The position numbers and the translations under genes were made by a program. The notes under the pieces were generated by a model. That model was not told the DNA's origin and searched no databases. It saw only the letters and a list, made by a program, of their open reading frames with translations. A stretch of DNA of 64,000 nucleotides from Bifidobacterium choerinum (GTDB taxonomy: Bacteria > Actinomycetota > Actinomycetes > Actinomycetales > Bifidobacteriaceae): NCBI RefSeq assembly GCF_000741135.1, contig NZ_JGYU01000002.1:310022-374021 (forward strand), in the 5' to 3' direction. The stretch's first letter is position 1; every line of letters starts with the position of its first letter. Below are positions 1 through 10,597 of the stretch, piece by piece.

Positions 1-609
1 AAGGCGCTGCTCGCAAGCTGCGCGCCGAACGAGCGGATCGTGACGGTGGAGGAGGTGCGCGAACTCGCCGCCGTGCCGCATCCGCACGTCGTCTCGCTCG
101 TCGCGCGCGACGCGAACGTCGAAGGCGCCGGGCAGGTCGGATTGCCCGAACTCGTCAAGGCGACGTTGCGCATGCGGCCCGACCGGATCGTCGTAGGCGA
201 AGTGCGCGGCGAGGAGGTCGTCGATCTGCTCCGGGCGCTCAATTCCGGGCATCGCGGGTCGCTGAGCACAATCCATGCCGACGGCGTGGACCGTGTGCCG
301 TCGCGTCTCGTCTCGCTCGGCATGCTCGCCGGCGTGGCGCCGGACGCGCTCGAACGGCTCGCCGACGGCGCCTTCGACGTGCTCATCCATCTTGAACGGC
401 TCGGCGGCCGCCGTCATATCGCGCAGATCGGCATGCTCGACTGCCGCGACGGCAGGCTGCACGGTCGCCGCGTCGTCGCGAAGGACGGTTCCGGCGCGAC
501 GGTGACCGGCCCGGCCTGGCCCGATTTCCTCAGGAGGTGGTGCGATGACGTGGCCGATACTGGCGGCGCTGGGCGTGTTCCTCGCCGTGTGGCTTCACGA
601 GGATGCTGA
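1..609 (+). CDS. TadA/CpaF-like secretion ATPase, C-terminal part (5' end outside window)
   Basis: The reading frame is open from base 1 and gives the last 202 residues of a type II/IV secretion ATPase. The block VGEVRGEEVVDLLRALNSGH followed by GSLSTIHADG is the Walker B/His-box region of the TadA/CpaF family, which powers Flp/Tad pilus assembly as a cytoplasmic hexamer. The N-terminal domain and the P-loop lie upstream of the window. The next gene starts 65 bases before this stop codon and two membrane-platform genes follow, so this is one operon. The identification as a Tad ATPase is strong; which pilus it builds is inferred from context. Confidence 0.9.
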   Translation, partial: KALLASCAPNERIVTVEEVRELAAVPHPHVVSLVARDANVEGAGQVGLPELVKATLRMRPDRIVVGEVRGEEVVDLLRALNSGHRGSLSTIHADGVDRVPSRLVSLGMLAGVAPDALERLADGAFDVLIHLERLGGRRHIAQIGMLDCRDGRLHGRRVVAKDGSGATVTGPAWPDFLRRWCDDVADTGGAGRVPRRVASRGC

Positions 610-1333
610 GACGCGCCTCGGCGCCCTTGCGTCGCATGATCGTCGTCGCGGCGCGGCGGCCGATCGCGGCGCGCGCGGCAAGCCGTGGCCTGTCGGGCAT
701 ATGCGCATGGTGCACGACGCCGGCCATCGCGTCGGTGTCGGTGCCGAACTCGCCGCGCTCGCCGCGCAGCTGCGTGCGGGACGGGACGTGCATACGGCCT
801 TCGACCGTTGCTTCGGAGCGCCGGCGCGTGGTGCAGACGGTTCGACGAATCCGCCGCGCTCCGGGCAGGGTGTGACGGCCGCCGGCGCGGTGATCGACTG
901 CAACGGCGACATCGACGTCGATCTGCTCGCCGAGGCATTGCATGCGCGCGCGCTGCCGGGGGAGACGGACACGGAGATCCGGCACGCCTCCTGTGGCCTG
1001 CGCGCCGCCTGCAGGCTCGGCCTGCGGCTGGGCTGTCCGACGGCGCGCTGCGTCGAGGCGGTGCGTGCGGCGCATGCACGCATCCATATGCGCGAGGAGC
1101 TGCGGCGCAACGCCTTCGCCGTGCCGCAATCGACGGTGAAGATGCTGCTCGGGCTGCCGGTCGTCACCGTCGCCCTCGGCGAGGTGCTCGGCGCCGACCC
1201 GATCGGCGTGCTCTTCGGCTCCTGGCAGGGGCTGTGCTGTCTGGGGCTCGGCGTCGTCTGCTACGCCTTCGGCGCCGTGTGGATGCATCGGCTCATGCAG
1301 GCTCATGCGACGGACGGGGTGGGCGATGACTGA
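545..1333 (+). CDS. TadB-like pilus assembly membrane protein
   Basis: This 262-residue protein has a hydrophobic N-terminus (TWPILAALGVFLAVWL) and two hydrophobic stretches near the C-terminus, separated by a soluble Ala/Arg-rich region. This is the layout of the short actinobacterial TadB-like type II secretion F-domain proteins. It would form the inner-membrane platform with the next gene. The start ATG sits 7 nt after AGGAGG, inside the end of the ATPase gene, which argues for translational coupling. Sequence motifs are weak, so the family call leans on position between the ATPase and the TadC-like gene. Confidence 0.75.
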   Translation: MTWPILAALGVFLAVWLHEDAETRLGALASHDRRRGAAADRGARGKPWPVGHMRMVHDAGHRVGVGAELAALAAQLRAGRDVHTAFDRCFGAPARGADGSTNPPRSGQGVTAAGAVIDCNGDIDVDLLAEALHARALPGETDTEIRHASCGLRAACRLGLRLGCPTARCVEAVRAAHARIHMREELRRNAFAVPQSTVKMLLGLPVVTVALGEVLGADPIGVLFGSWQGLCCLGLGVVCYAFGAVWMHRLMQAHATDGVGDD

Positions 1334-1345
1334 CGGGAGCAGGGA

Positions 1346-1906
1346 ATGGATGACGCGATCGGATGGGTCTGGTGTGCGGCCGTCTGCGCCGGATGCGCGG
1401 TGGCCGCGGCGCTCGCCGAAGCGGACGTCGGCGGCCGTCTGCGCGCATTGCCCGGCCGTATGCGCGAGGATTGGGTGCCGAGTGCGCCGCTCGTGCTGCA
1501 GCTGTTGGACGCCGCTCTGGCGAGCGGCGTATCGATTCCGCGTGCGCTGCGCGCGGTCGGCGTGTGCTGCGCTGGCCCGTGCGCCGAAGCGTTCGCCGCC
1601 GTATGCGACGAGCTGGCGGCCGGCGCGTCCTGGGACGACGCATGGAACTGCGCCGCCGATGATCCGCGGCTCGCCGGCATCGCCGCGACGGTGTGCGCGA
1701 CGTTGCGCGAACCGTGGAACGACGGCGTCGCCGCTGGTGCGCAGATCGGCGCGACGATGGAGCAGCTCGAGACGACGGAGCGCATGGAGATCGAGCGGGC
1801 CTCCTCGCGGCTCTCGGTGCGGCTGCTGCTGCCGATGGGGCTGTGCTTCCTGCCGGCGTTCCTGTGCATCGCCGTCATCCCGACGATCATCTCCTTTGCG
1901 CGATGA
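1346..1906 (+). CDS. TadC-like pilus assembly membrane protein
   Basis: This 186-residue protein contains the F-domain pattern of type II secretion platform proteins: an amphipathic region (LLDAALASGVSIPRALRAVG), a segment EPWNDGVAAGAQIGATMEQL and a closing transmembrane pair around LLLPMGLCFLPAFLCIAVIP. It starts 12 nt after the TadB-like stop, behind GGGAGCAGGGA. It is the likely partner of the TadB-like protein in the pilus platform. The C-terminus ends directly after the last membrane helix, as is usual for TadC. A 247-bp gap with palindromes separates it from the pilin-like gene. Confidence 0.8.
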   Translation: MDDAIGWVWCAAVCAGCAVAAALAEADVGGRLRALPGRMREDWVPSAPLVLQLLDAALASGVSIPRALRAVGVCCAGPCAEAFAAVCDELAAGASWDDAWNCAADDPRLAGIAATVCATLREPWNDGVAAGAQIGATMEQLETTERMEIERASSRLSVRLLLPMGLCFLPAFLCIAVIPTIISFAR

Positions 1907-1927
1907 GCGACGATATGCGGCCGACGT

Positions 1928-1971
1928 GTTTCATGATGTTTCACATGAAACGCGGTGTTTCATCTGAAACG
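1928..1971. promoter_or_regulatory. Tandem GTTTCA-N2-TGAAAC palindromes (parS-like)
   Basis: Two 16-mers, TGTTTCACATGAAACG (1937-1952) and TGTTTCATCTGAAACG (1956-1971), lie 19 bp apart centre to centre. A further GTTTCAT half-site at 1928 pairs with ATGAAAC at 1945. The first site differs from the classical parS TGTTTCACGTGAAACA at two positions and the second at three. They sit between the TadC-like and pilin-like genes. They could be ParB sites or the operator of an unrelated regulator of pilin expression. Confidence 0.5.
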
Positions 1972-2042
1972 CGTGGCGGTGTGGCGGTCATCCGTCGGCA
2001 CAATCCGGCGCATGGGGCATCCGGTCGGCGCATCGGTCGACG

Positions 2043-2071
2043 TGACATGGCGGCCGACGCCGCCTATGTCA
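2043..2071 (+). terminator. Hairpin upstream of pilin-like gene
   Basis: TGACATGGCGGC pairs with GCCGCCTATGTCA around a CGAC loop, with one bulged T. It is followed by an A-rich stretch (2096-2140) leading to the pilin ribosome binding site. It may be a terminator or attenuator that separates the platform genes from the pilin, or an mRNA-stabilising stem. Confidence 0.4.
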
Positions 2072-2153
2072 ATCGACAACGCAATCGATATGACAACGCA
2101 GAATGGCAAACACATACAAACACATATAAAAACATACAACAAAGGAGTTGGCA

Positions 2154-2435
2154 ATGCAGAACATGATCTCTCTCGACGACGGCGTCGGCATCGACACGAT
2201 GGACGCCGGCCGGCCGTTGCATGATCTGGGCAGGCGCATGACGCGCGCCGCCGTCATGCTCGATTCGAGGATGCGCACGTTGACGGCACAGCCGGAGGAG
2301 GGCGCCGCGACCGCCGAATACGCGGTCGTGCTCGTCGCCGCCACCGGCTTCGCCGCCGTGCTCGTCGCGCTGCTCAAGTCGGACGCGATCAAGACGCTGC
2401 TGACGAACATCGTCAAGAAGGCGCTGAGCGTCTGA
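2154..2435 (+). CDS. Small Flp/DUF4244-like pilin subunit
   Basis: The 93-residue product has a short cytoplasmic lead, then EEGAATAEYAVVLVAATGFAAVLVALL, the pattern of actinobacterial Flp-type pilins and DUF4244 proteins: Gly-Ala at the prepilin peptidase site, Glu at +5 and a single hydrophobic helix. It is probably the major pilin made by the upstream ATPase and platform. The ATG at 2154 is chosen because GGAG lies 6 nt upstream; an in-frame TTG two codons earlier overlaps the spacing region. The A/T-rich leader (repeated ACATA units) contrasts with the GC-rich surroundings and may hold a separate promoter. Confidence 0.8.
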   Translation: MQNMISLDDGVGIDTMDAGRPLHDLGRRMTRAAVMLDSRMRTLTAQPEEGAATAEYAVVLVAATGFAAVLVALLKSDAIKTLLTNIVKKALSV

Positions 2436-2445
2436 GCGGTGCGGC

Positions 2446-2793
2446 ATGCGACGGCTGTGGGGACGACTGCGCGCATGGACGCGCGACGACGACGGGGCGG
2501 CGACCGCGGAGTTCGCCGTCGTACTCCCCGTCGTCGTCGTCGCGGCCGCGCTGCTGCTGTATCTCGCACGCGCGAGCGTCATGCAGATCTCGTGCCAGGA
2601 CGCGGCGGCCGACGTCGCGCGCGCCGCGCTCGTCAGCGGCGACGGCGTGGCCGCGCCTGCCGGCGTGCAGGTGACGGTCGCCGAGAGTGGCGGCCACATC
2701 ACCGTCACGACGACCTGCCATGTGCTCGCCGATCCGCTCGGCGTGCTGCCGACGACGGTGCACGGCCGCGCCGTCGTCGTGAAACAGGAATGA
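2446..2793 (+). CDS. TadE-like minor pseudopilin
   Basis: This 115-residue protein begins with a basic stretch, then DDGAATAEFAVVLPVVVVAAALLLY, the signature of TadE pseudopilins (G/AxxxEF followed by a long helix). The remainder is a small exported domain with two cysteines. It starts 10 nt after the pilin stop and belongs to the same transcript. TadE/F pseudopilins are processed by a TadV-type peptidase and help initiate the pilus fibre; that peptidase is not in the window. Confidence 0.82.
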   Translation: MRRLWGRLRAWTRDDDGAATAEFAVVLPVVVVAAALLLYLARASVMQISCQDAAADVARAALVSGDGVAAPAGVQVTVAESGGHITVTTTCHVLADPLGVLPTTVHGRAVVVKQE

Positions 2794-2890
2794 ATCGGTG
2801 ATGAGCCTAAATGAATGAATCGGAGCGGCGATCCGGCGCGACTGGGCGGAAGGTCGCGCTCGGCGCGATGGTCGATGAAGGAGGATGTCG

Positions 2891-3337
2891 ATGACGGGAA
2901 CGATGAAGAGGGTGTGGCGCTGTGTCCGGATGCGCGTCGCCGGCATCGCCGCGCGATTGCGTCGGCGCGGCGTGCGTCCGCATGGCGCAGACGGCGAGGA
3001 CGAGGGGTCGGCGACGGTCGTCGGCGTCGCGCTCGTCGTCGCCGCGGCCGTGCTCGTCGGCGCATTGGCCGCCACCGGCAACATCGTGCTGCGGCAGTCG
3101 CAGGCGCGCACGGCGGCGGACGTGGCCGCGCTCGGCGCCGCGTCGGCGCTGTGGCGGGGCGACGGCACGCCGTGCGCGGTGGCGGCATGGCTGAGCGATG
3201 CGAACGCCGGAAATCTGGAACGCTGCGACGTCGACGGCGACGACATCAGCGTCAGCGTGCATGTACCGACCGACGTGCCCTTCGTCGACTATGTGACGGC
3301 GAGCGCGAGGGCGGGGCCACGCCCGTGCGGTGGCTGA
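2891..3337 (+). CDS. TadE/G-like (Rv3654c-type) exported pseudopilin
   Basis: The protein of about 148 residues has a basic N-terminus and EDEGSATVVGVALVVAAAVLVGALAA, followed by a segment rich in Ala/Asp (ARTAADVAALGAASAL). This matches the actinobacterial TadE-like proteins found next to secretion ATPase and helicase genes. The ATG at 2891 has GGAGG 6 nt upstream; an ATG at 2885 directly abuts the SD and is less likely. It ends the pilus locus, 168 bp before dnaX. Confidence 0.75.
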   Translation: MTGTMKRVWRCVRMRVAGIAARLRRRGVRPHGADGEDEGSATVVGVALVVAAAVLVGALAATGNIVLRQSQARTAADVAALGAASALWRGDGTPCAVAAWLSDANAGNLERCDVDGDDISVSVHVPTDVPFVDYVTASARAGPRPCGG

Positions 3338-3505
3338 CGTCCCTATGATGAACGGACGGCGGTCGTGCCCGGCGCAGCCGCAACACGCGGCGCACGGGCG
3401 CGGGCATGCGTCGCGCGCCGGATGCGGCCGCCGTCTCGGGTGAGCAGGCTGTACCTTAGAAGCAGTGAACAGCGAGGCAATCGCGATGGAGAAACGGGAA
3501 GCAAC

Positions 3506-6124
3506 ATGGCATTAGCGCTTTATCGCCGGTATCGGCCGGACACGTTCGAAGGCGTCATCGGGCAGGACCAGGTGACGGTGCCGATCATGCGCGCGCTCGA
3601 CGAGCACAAGCTCACGCACGCGTACCTGTTCTCGGGGCCGCGCGGATGCGGCAAGACGAGCTCGGCGCGCATCCTCGCCCGCTGCGTGAACTGCGTCAAG
3701 GGACCGACCTCGCATCCCTGCGGCGAATGCGACAGCTGTCGCGACCTCGCGACCGGCGGCCCCGGATCGATCGACGTCGTGGAGATCGACGCCGCGAGCC
3801 ACAACGGCGTCGACGATGCGCGCGAACTGCGCGAACGCGCCGGTTTCGCACCCGCGCGCGATCGCTACAAGATCTTCATCCTCGACGAGGCGCACATGGT
3901 GACGCCGCAGGGCTTCAACGCGCTGCTCAAGATCGTCGAGGAGCCGCCGGAGCATGTCATGTTCATCTTCGCGACGACCGAACCGGAGAAGGTCATCGGC
4001 ACGATCCGCTCGCGCACCCACCACTATCCGTTCCGCCTGGTGCCGCCGGAGACGATGGGGCCGTACCTCGAGCAGATCTGTGAGCAGGAGCACATCGAGA
4101 CCGAACCCGGCGTGCTGCGGCTCGCGATGCGCGCCGGCGGCGGCTCGGTGCGCGATACATTGTCCGTGCTCGACCAGCTGATGGTCGGCGCCGTCGACGG
4201 CGACATCACCTATGATTCCGCCGTCGCATTGCTCGGCTTCACGCCCGACGTGCTTATCGGCGCCGCGATCGACGCCGTCATCGACCACGACGGCGCGAAG
4301 CTGTACGACGTCATCCAGAAGGTCATCGTCGGCGGCTACGACGCGCGCCGCTTCGTCGAGGACCTGCTCGCGCGCATCCGCGACCTGCTCGTGCTCACGC
4401 TCGGCGGCGACCATGCCGAACGCGTGCTTAGCGACGACGCGGCCGTCGAGGACCTCGACGACCTGCATCGGCAGGCGAAGGCGCTCGGCCTGGCGACGTT
4501 GACGGCGATGGCCGAGGAAACCGACGAGGCGCTGACGCATATGGCGGGGGCGACGTCGCCGCGCATGCGCCTCGAACTGCTCGCCGCGCGTCTGCTCGCC
4601 GGCCGGGAGACCGGATACGCGGCGCTCGGCGACCGTGAACCCGGTGCCTCCGCGCAGCCAGATCCGACGAAGCCGGCGGCCGTCGGCGGATTCATCGGCT
4701 CCGACGCGAACGCCGCCGCGGGTCACGGGCAGCCGTCCGCATCCCATATGCAGCCGGCGTCGCAGATGAACGCGACCGTCGCGCCGCAGAATGCGCCGAC
4801 GGGCGCCCAGCCGTCCGTGCAGGCGGTGCAGGCGGCGCAACCCGCGCAGCCTGCCGTGCAGGGCGCGCCGCAGTCGCGCGAGCAGGCGCATCAATCGAAA
4901 GAACAGCATGCGATGGACGCCGCGGCGGCGGCGATGCACGCGGCCTCCCAGGCGCAGCGGCTCGCCGAAGCCGGCGCGCAGCCGCAGCCGGCGCCGCTGA
5001 ACGGCACTCCGGACGAACTGTGGGACGCTCTGGTGGCGTCGCTGCCGGACGATGTGCGCGCCTACGTGGACCGCACGAAGGTGCCGCGCATCAAGTTCGC
5101 CCCCGACCGGCGCACCGGCGGCCGCAAGCTGATGATCAAGTTCGGCACGCCGATGGACAAATACGCGTTCGCGCTCGCAGTGAGCAAGGAAAGCGTCGAC
5201 GGCAGCACCGAGGTCACCGACATCCTGCGCGCCGAGGTGCACCGCGTCTTCGGCCCCGACGTGCGGCTCGCGCCGACGCCGACGATGGAGGACGGGCAGA
5301 CGGCGCCGCCGTTCAAGCATCTGCCGCCCGACCAGCAGCAGCGCATCAAGGCGCAGCTGGCGAAGGAGAACCTGCAGGCGACGCTCAGGACGCAGCTCGG
5401 CCGCGCCTCGGGCGAGCAGCCCGCGGCGGCTCCGTCCTCCGGCGACGACGCGCAGGCCGCCGACGACGCCGTCCACCGAGGCGGCTCCGCGCAGCCTCAC
5501 GCCGCCGACTACGATCCGTGGGCGAATCCCAAGCCGGCGACCGAGCCGTTCTCGGCGCCTTCGGACATGTCGGCCGCATCGCGGACGTCGCAGTCGCAGA
5601 CCGCGCCATCGACTCAGACGCCGGCGAACCGAGCCGCCGCCGCGCAGCCGATGATGCCGAACGCGTCGCAGACGCCGCCGGCGCAGGGCGCCGTCGCGCA
5701 TCCGCCGCTGACGATGCCGTCGCCGAACGGAGCGGCCGCGTCGATGACCGAAGCCGGCATCGACCCGTGGGCCTACCGCGACGACGAACCGGCGCACATC
5801 GACTTCAACCGCGTCTCGTCGATCGAGCAGCAGGCCGCCCAGGACCGTCGCAATCAGCCGGCCGCGCCGGCCGACCCGTGGAGCCATCTCAACGATGCGC
5901 CGCAGGCGGCCGCCGAAACGGCGCCAGGCATGCAGCCCATGCAGCAGCAGCCCGCGCAGCCGCAGGTCGATCCGGAGGAGGACGAATACTCGATCAACGA
6001 CGAATCGTTGGCCTCGTCGCAGACGATGAGCATCGATGAGGTCAAGGAATTATTCGATGTGAAGTCTGTTGAAGAATTCGCGGCGGACGATCCGAAGAAC
6101 CCGCGCAACCAGCAGGCGCACTGA
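3506..6124 (+). CDS. dnaX: DNA polymerase III subunit gamma/tau
   Basis: This is the clamp-loader ATPase of the replisome. The start [20 protein letters not shown] is the canonical N-terminus. Walker A (GPRGCGKT) is at residues 44-51, the zinc-binding cysteines follow (CVNC, CGEC, C), then ILDEAHM (Walker B) and the sensor region [11 protein letters not shown]. The 872-residue chain has a long Ala/Gln/Pro-rich linker and an acidic C-terminus, as in actinobacterial tau. No A-rich slippery heptamer of the E. coli dnaX kind was seen. A 16-codon reading frame (GTG 3465 to TAG 3515), preceded by a TACCTT hexamer, overlaps the dnaX start and may be a leader peptide. recR follows after 23 nt. Confidence 0.97.
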   Translation: MALALYRRYRPDTFEGVIGQDQVTVPIMRALDEHKLTHAYLFSGPRGCGKTSSARILARCVNCVKGPTSHPCGECDSCRDLATGGPGSIDVVEIDAASHNGVDDARELRERAGFAPARDRYKIFILDEAHMVTPQGFNALLKIVEEPPEHVMFIFATTEPEKVIGTIRSRTHHYPFRLVPPETMGPYLEQICEQEHIETEPGVLRLAMRAGGGSVRDTLSVLDQLMVGAVDGDITYDSAVALLGFTPDVLIGAAIDAVIDHDGAKLYDVIQKVIVGGYDARRFVEDLLARIRDLLVLTLGGDHAERVLSDDAAVEDLDDLHRQAKALGLATLTAMAEETDEALTHMAGATSPRMRLELLAARLLAGRETGYAALGDREPGASAQPDPTKPAAVGGFIGSDANAAAGHGQPSASHMQPASQMNATVAPQNAPTGAQPSVQAVQAAQPAQPAVQGAPQSREQAHQSKEQHAMDAAAAAMHAASQAQRLAEAGAQPQPAPLNGTPDELWDALVASLPDDVRAYVDRTKVPRIKFAPDRRTGGRKLMIKFGTPMDKYAFALAVSKESVDGSTEVTDILRAEVHRVFGPDVRLAPTPTMEDGQTAPPFKHLPPDQQQRIKAQLAKENLQATLRTQLGRASGEQPAAAPSSGDDAQAADDAVHRGGSAQPHAADYDPWANPKPATEPFSAPSDMSAASRTSQSQTAPSTQTPANRAAAAQPMMPNASQTPPAQGAVAHPPLTMPSPNGAAASMTEAGIDPWAYRDDEPAHIDFNRVSSIEQQAAQDRRNQPAAPADPWSHLNDAPQAAAETAPGMQPMQQQPAQPQVDPEEDEYSINDESLASSQTMSIDEVKELFDVKSVEEFAADDPKNPRNQQAH

Positions 6125-6147
6125 ACGGACCGCCGGGGAAGGACAGC

Positions 6148-6750
6148 ATGGCATTGGCATACGACGGCGCTATCCAGCGCCTCATCGACGCGTTCGCGAG
6201 CCTGCCCGGCATCGGGCCGAAGGGCGCGCAGCGCATCGCGTTCTACGTGCTCGGCGCACCGGACGAGGAGGCGCAGCGGCTCGTCGAATCGATCACCGAG
6301 GTCAAGCAGAAGGTGCGCTTCTGCGACGTGTGCGGCAACGTCTGCGAGACGAGCCCGTGCGCGATCTGCGCCGATCCGAGGCGCGACCGCAGCACGATCT
6401 GCGTCGTCGAGGAGCCGAAGGACGTCATGAGCATCGAGCGCACGCGCGAATACCGCGGCCTCTACCATGTGCTCGGCGGTGCGATCAACCCGATGGCCAA
6501 CGTCGGCCCGAACGACCTCAACATCGCGCAGCTGCTCAACAGGCTGCAGACCGACGAGGTCAAGGAGATCATCGTCGCACTCAACCCGAACATCGAGGGC
6601 GAGGCGACGACGACGTACCTGAGCCGCCTGCTCACGCCGCTCGATGTGAAGGTGACGCGGCTGGCGAGCGGACTGCCCGTTGGCGGCGACCTCGAATACG
6701 CCGACGAGATCACATTGTCGCGCGCGCTCGAAGGGCGACGCGAGGTCTGA
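6148..6750 (+). CDS. recR: Recombination mediator protein RecR
   Basis: The 200-residue product has all RecR landmarks: a helix-hairpin-helix ([17 protein letters not shown]), a C4 zinc finger (CDVCGNVC and CAICADP) and a Toprim domain beginning ICVVEEPKD. RecR acts with RecO/RecF to load RecA on gapped DNA. It follows dnaX at 23 nt with the SD GGGGAAGGA, the common dnaX-recR arrangement. Confidence 0.97.
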   Translation: MALAYDGAIQRLIDAFASLPGIGPKGAQRIAFYVLGAPDEEAQRLVESITEVKQKVRFCDVCGNVCETSPCAICADPRRDRSTICVVEEPKDVMSIERTREYRGLYHVLGGAINPMANVGPNDLNIAQLLNRLQTDEVKEIIVALNPNIEGEATTTYLSRLLTPLDVKVTRLASGLPVGGDLEYADEITLSRALEGRREV

Positions 6751-6784
6751 GCGCATCCCTCGGATGACCTCGGCCGACGCCGAC

Positions 6785-6808
6785 GCGCCTGCGTCGCGCC
6801 GCAGGCGC
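6785..6808 (+). terminator. Hairpin after recR
   Basis: GCGCCTGCG pairs with CGCAGGCGC around a 6-nt loop. There is no clear U-tract. It is the plausible end of the dnaX-recR transcript. Confidence 0.45.
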
Positions 6809-6864
6809 CAACCCGGGCGTTTCGTATTCTGGGAAGGCGCCTCGGCGCGGCGCGGGCGCGCCCA

Positions 6865-6892
6865 TATAATAATCGAGCTTCCTGCGTACACT
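6865..6892 (+). promoter_or_regulatory. Possible promoter region for aspartokinase operon
   Basis: TATAAT at 6865-6870 and TACACT at 6887-6892 lie 85 and 63 bp before the aspartokinase GTG. Neither has a convincing -35 partner, but they are the only -10-like hexamers in the gap. Confidence 0.35.
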
Positions 6893-6954
6893 GAGCACAG
6901 TCGCGGGTCCCATTAGCGTACACACAGACAAACGACAGAGAAGATTGGATAGTT

Positions 6955-7716
<762 letters not shown>

Positions 7717-7786
7717 GTCGGCGCGACGCAATCTGACCAATCCAACCACTTCCAACCACGCATAACCCACGGAGAGCAAAAGAACC

Positions 7787-9483
<1,697 letters not shown>

Positions 9484-9495
9484 CAAGCGGCTGGG

Positions 9496-9531
9496 GAGAG
9501 GGGCGCACGTCAGATGACGTGGGCCCCTCTC
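9496..9531 (+). terminator. Hairpin after asd
   Basis: GAGAGGGGC and ACGTC pair with GACGT and GGGCCCCTCTC around AGAT, with a small internal bulge. There is no U-tract. Confidence 0.55.
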
Positions 9532-9548
9532 GTCGTATCTGGGGGCGG

Positions 9549-9735
9549 TTGCGACCGTCGCCGGTGCCGTCTGCTGCGGGGATGTTCGCGGAGAGGGCCG
9601 TCTGCGATCGTTTCGGGTGCGTTCTGCGTCGGTGATGGTCGCTAAGGAAGGCGTTTGCGATCGTTTCGGGTGCACTTTGCGTCGGAGACGTTCGCGGAGC
9701 GGTCCGGTTGCGACCGTTCCGGGTGCATGGCGCGA
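9549..9735. repeat. 53-bp tandem repeat array, about 3.5 copies
   Basis: Units begin with GCGAYCGT at 9551, 9604, 9657 and 9710, exactly 53 bp apart. Conserved blocks are GCGATCGTTTCGGGTGC, a middle TGCGTCGG/TGCGGGGA and GTTCGCGGAG or GGTCGCTAAG, diverged between copies. The array fills most of the 340-bp gap between asd and the DUF5701-type gene. It holds no sensible coding frame. Confidence 0.8.
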
Positions 9736-9823
9736 CCGTGCAGTTCACGGCGGTGGCCGTGGACGCGGCCGGCGCCGCCGCCTCGTGCCGTGCGCGAACA
9801 GGCGGCGGGCTATGCTGGGAAGC

Positions 9824-10465
9824 ATGTCAAAGGCATCGATCACCGCGCAGCAACAGTTGGACCGCATCGTGGCGCTGGGATATCCGGACGTCGCCGATAT
9901 GAGCGACGAATCGTTCCGCGCGCTCGCGCAGCCGCTCATCGCCGCACTCGAGGACAGCGACCTAGGCGAGGACATCCTGCTCGTGCCGACGCGCGAGCTC
10001 GTCTCGCCGGAATCGCTGATCGCGCGTACGAGCATCAACCGCATGGCCGGATTCACGACGATGCCGCCGCGCGACATCGCGAGCTTCCTGCCGACCGATG
10101 GCTTCGAGCCTCCCGAGGGGCCGTTCTATCTCGTCGTCGAGCCGCACACCGGCACCTGCTACGTCAACCGCGAACCCGATGTGGCGCGCAAGCTCATCGA
10201 ATCGGACGAACGCATCCCGCTCACGCTCGAGGAGGGGCTCGCGATCGCGACGCAGCATCCGGAATGGCTGCTCGAGAAGAACGGCTTCAACCTGCTTGGC
10301 TCGCGCAGCGCCGACGGCCGTGTCCCGAGCATCTGGATGAGCCAGAGCGCGCCGCGCCTCGGCGCCGTCTGGCCGAACTCGCGGCACACGTGGCTCGGCA
10401 ACGCCTACTGCATGGCGCGCCGCGGCGTCAATCTCATCGAGAACCATGCCGTCGCCGAACGCTAG
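9824..10465 (+). CDS. DUF5701-type protein of unknown function
   Basis: This 213-residue soluble protein reads SKASITAQQQLDRIVALGYPDVADMSDESF and continues with ITLLVP/TREL-like and DIASFLPTDGFEPPEGPFYLV blocks. I recognise it as a conserved actinobacterial protein family (DUF5701) without an assigned role. No signal peptide, membrane helix or catalytic motif is evident. The ATG at 9824 has no good SD; TATGCT at 9811-9816 lies 7 nt upstream and suggests a leaderless message. Upstream in-frame codons overlap the repeat array and were rejected. Confidence 0.75.
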   Translation: MSKASITAQQQLDRIVALGYPDVADMSDESFRALAQPLIAALEDSDLGEDILLVPTRELVSPESLIARTSINRMAGFTTMPPRDIASFLPTDGFEPPEGPFYLVVEPHTGTCYVNREPDVARKLIESDERIPLTLEEGLAIATQHPEWLLEKNGFNLLGSRSADGRVPSIWMSQSAPRLGAVWPNSRHTWLGNAYCMARRGVNLIENHAVAER

Positions 10466-10551
10466 ATCGCATCGTTCGTTGCGGCACTGCTGAAGCGCAT
10501 AGGGGAAAATATTGCCGTTATCGTCGGCAATGAGGAGTGATTTACGGCCTG

Positions 10552-10566
10552 TCACATACAATGTGA
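10552..10566. promoter_or_regulatory. TCACAT-ACA-ATGTGA palindrome
   Basis: A 6-bp perfect inverted repeat with a 3-nt centre lies 31 bp before the zinc-ribbon/PASTA gene. A second short hairpin (ATTGCCG/CGGCAAT, 10511-10531) precedes it. It may be an operator; the binding protein is unknown. Confidence 0.35.
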
Positions 10567-10597
10567 GCTGACAAATAGAGAAAAGATATAGGGGACA

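Noticed and set aside
1928-1971. Replication origin
   Set aside because: No dnaA, dnaN, parAB or DnaA-box cluster nearby; parS-like sites alone do not make an origin.
3512-5887. 791-codon open frame on the minus strand
   Set aside because: It lies opposite dnaX; the Arg/Val/Asp-rich, low-complexity product is the usual antisense shadow of a high-GC gene.
3506-6124. Programmed frameshift in dnaX
   Set aside because: No A-rich slippery heptamer with a downstream stem was seen; the tau-length frame is continuous.
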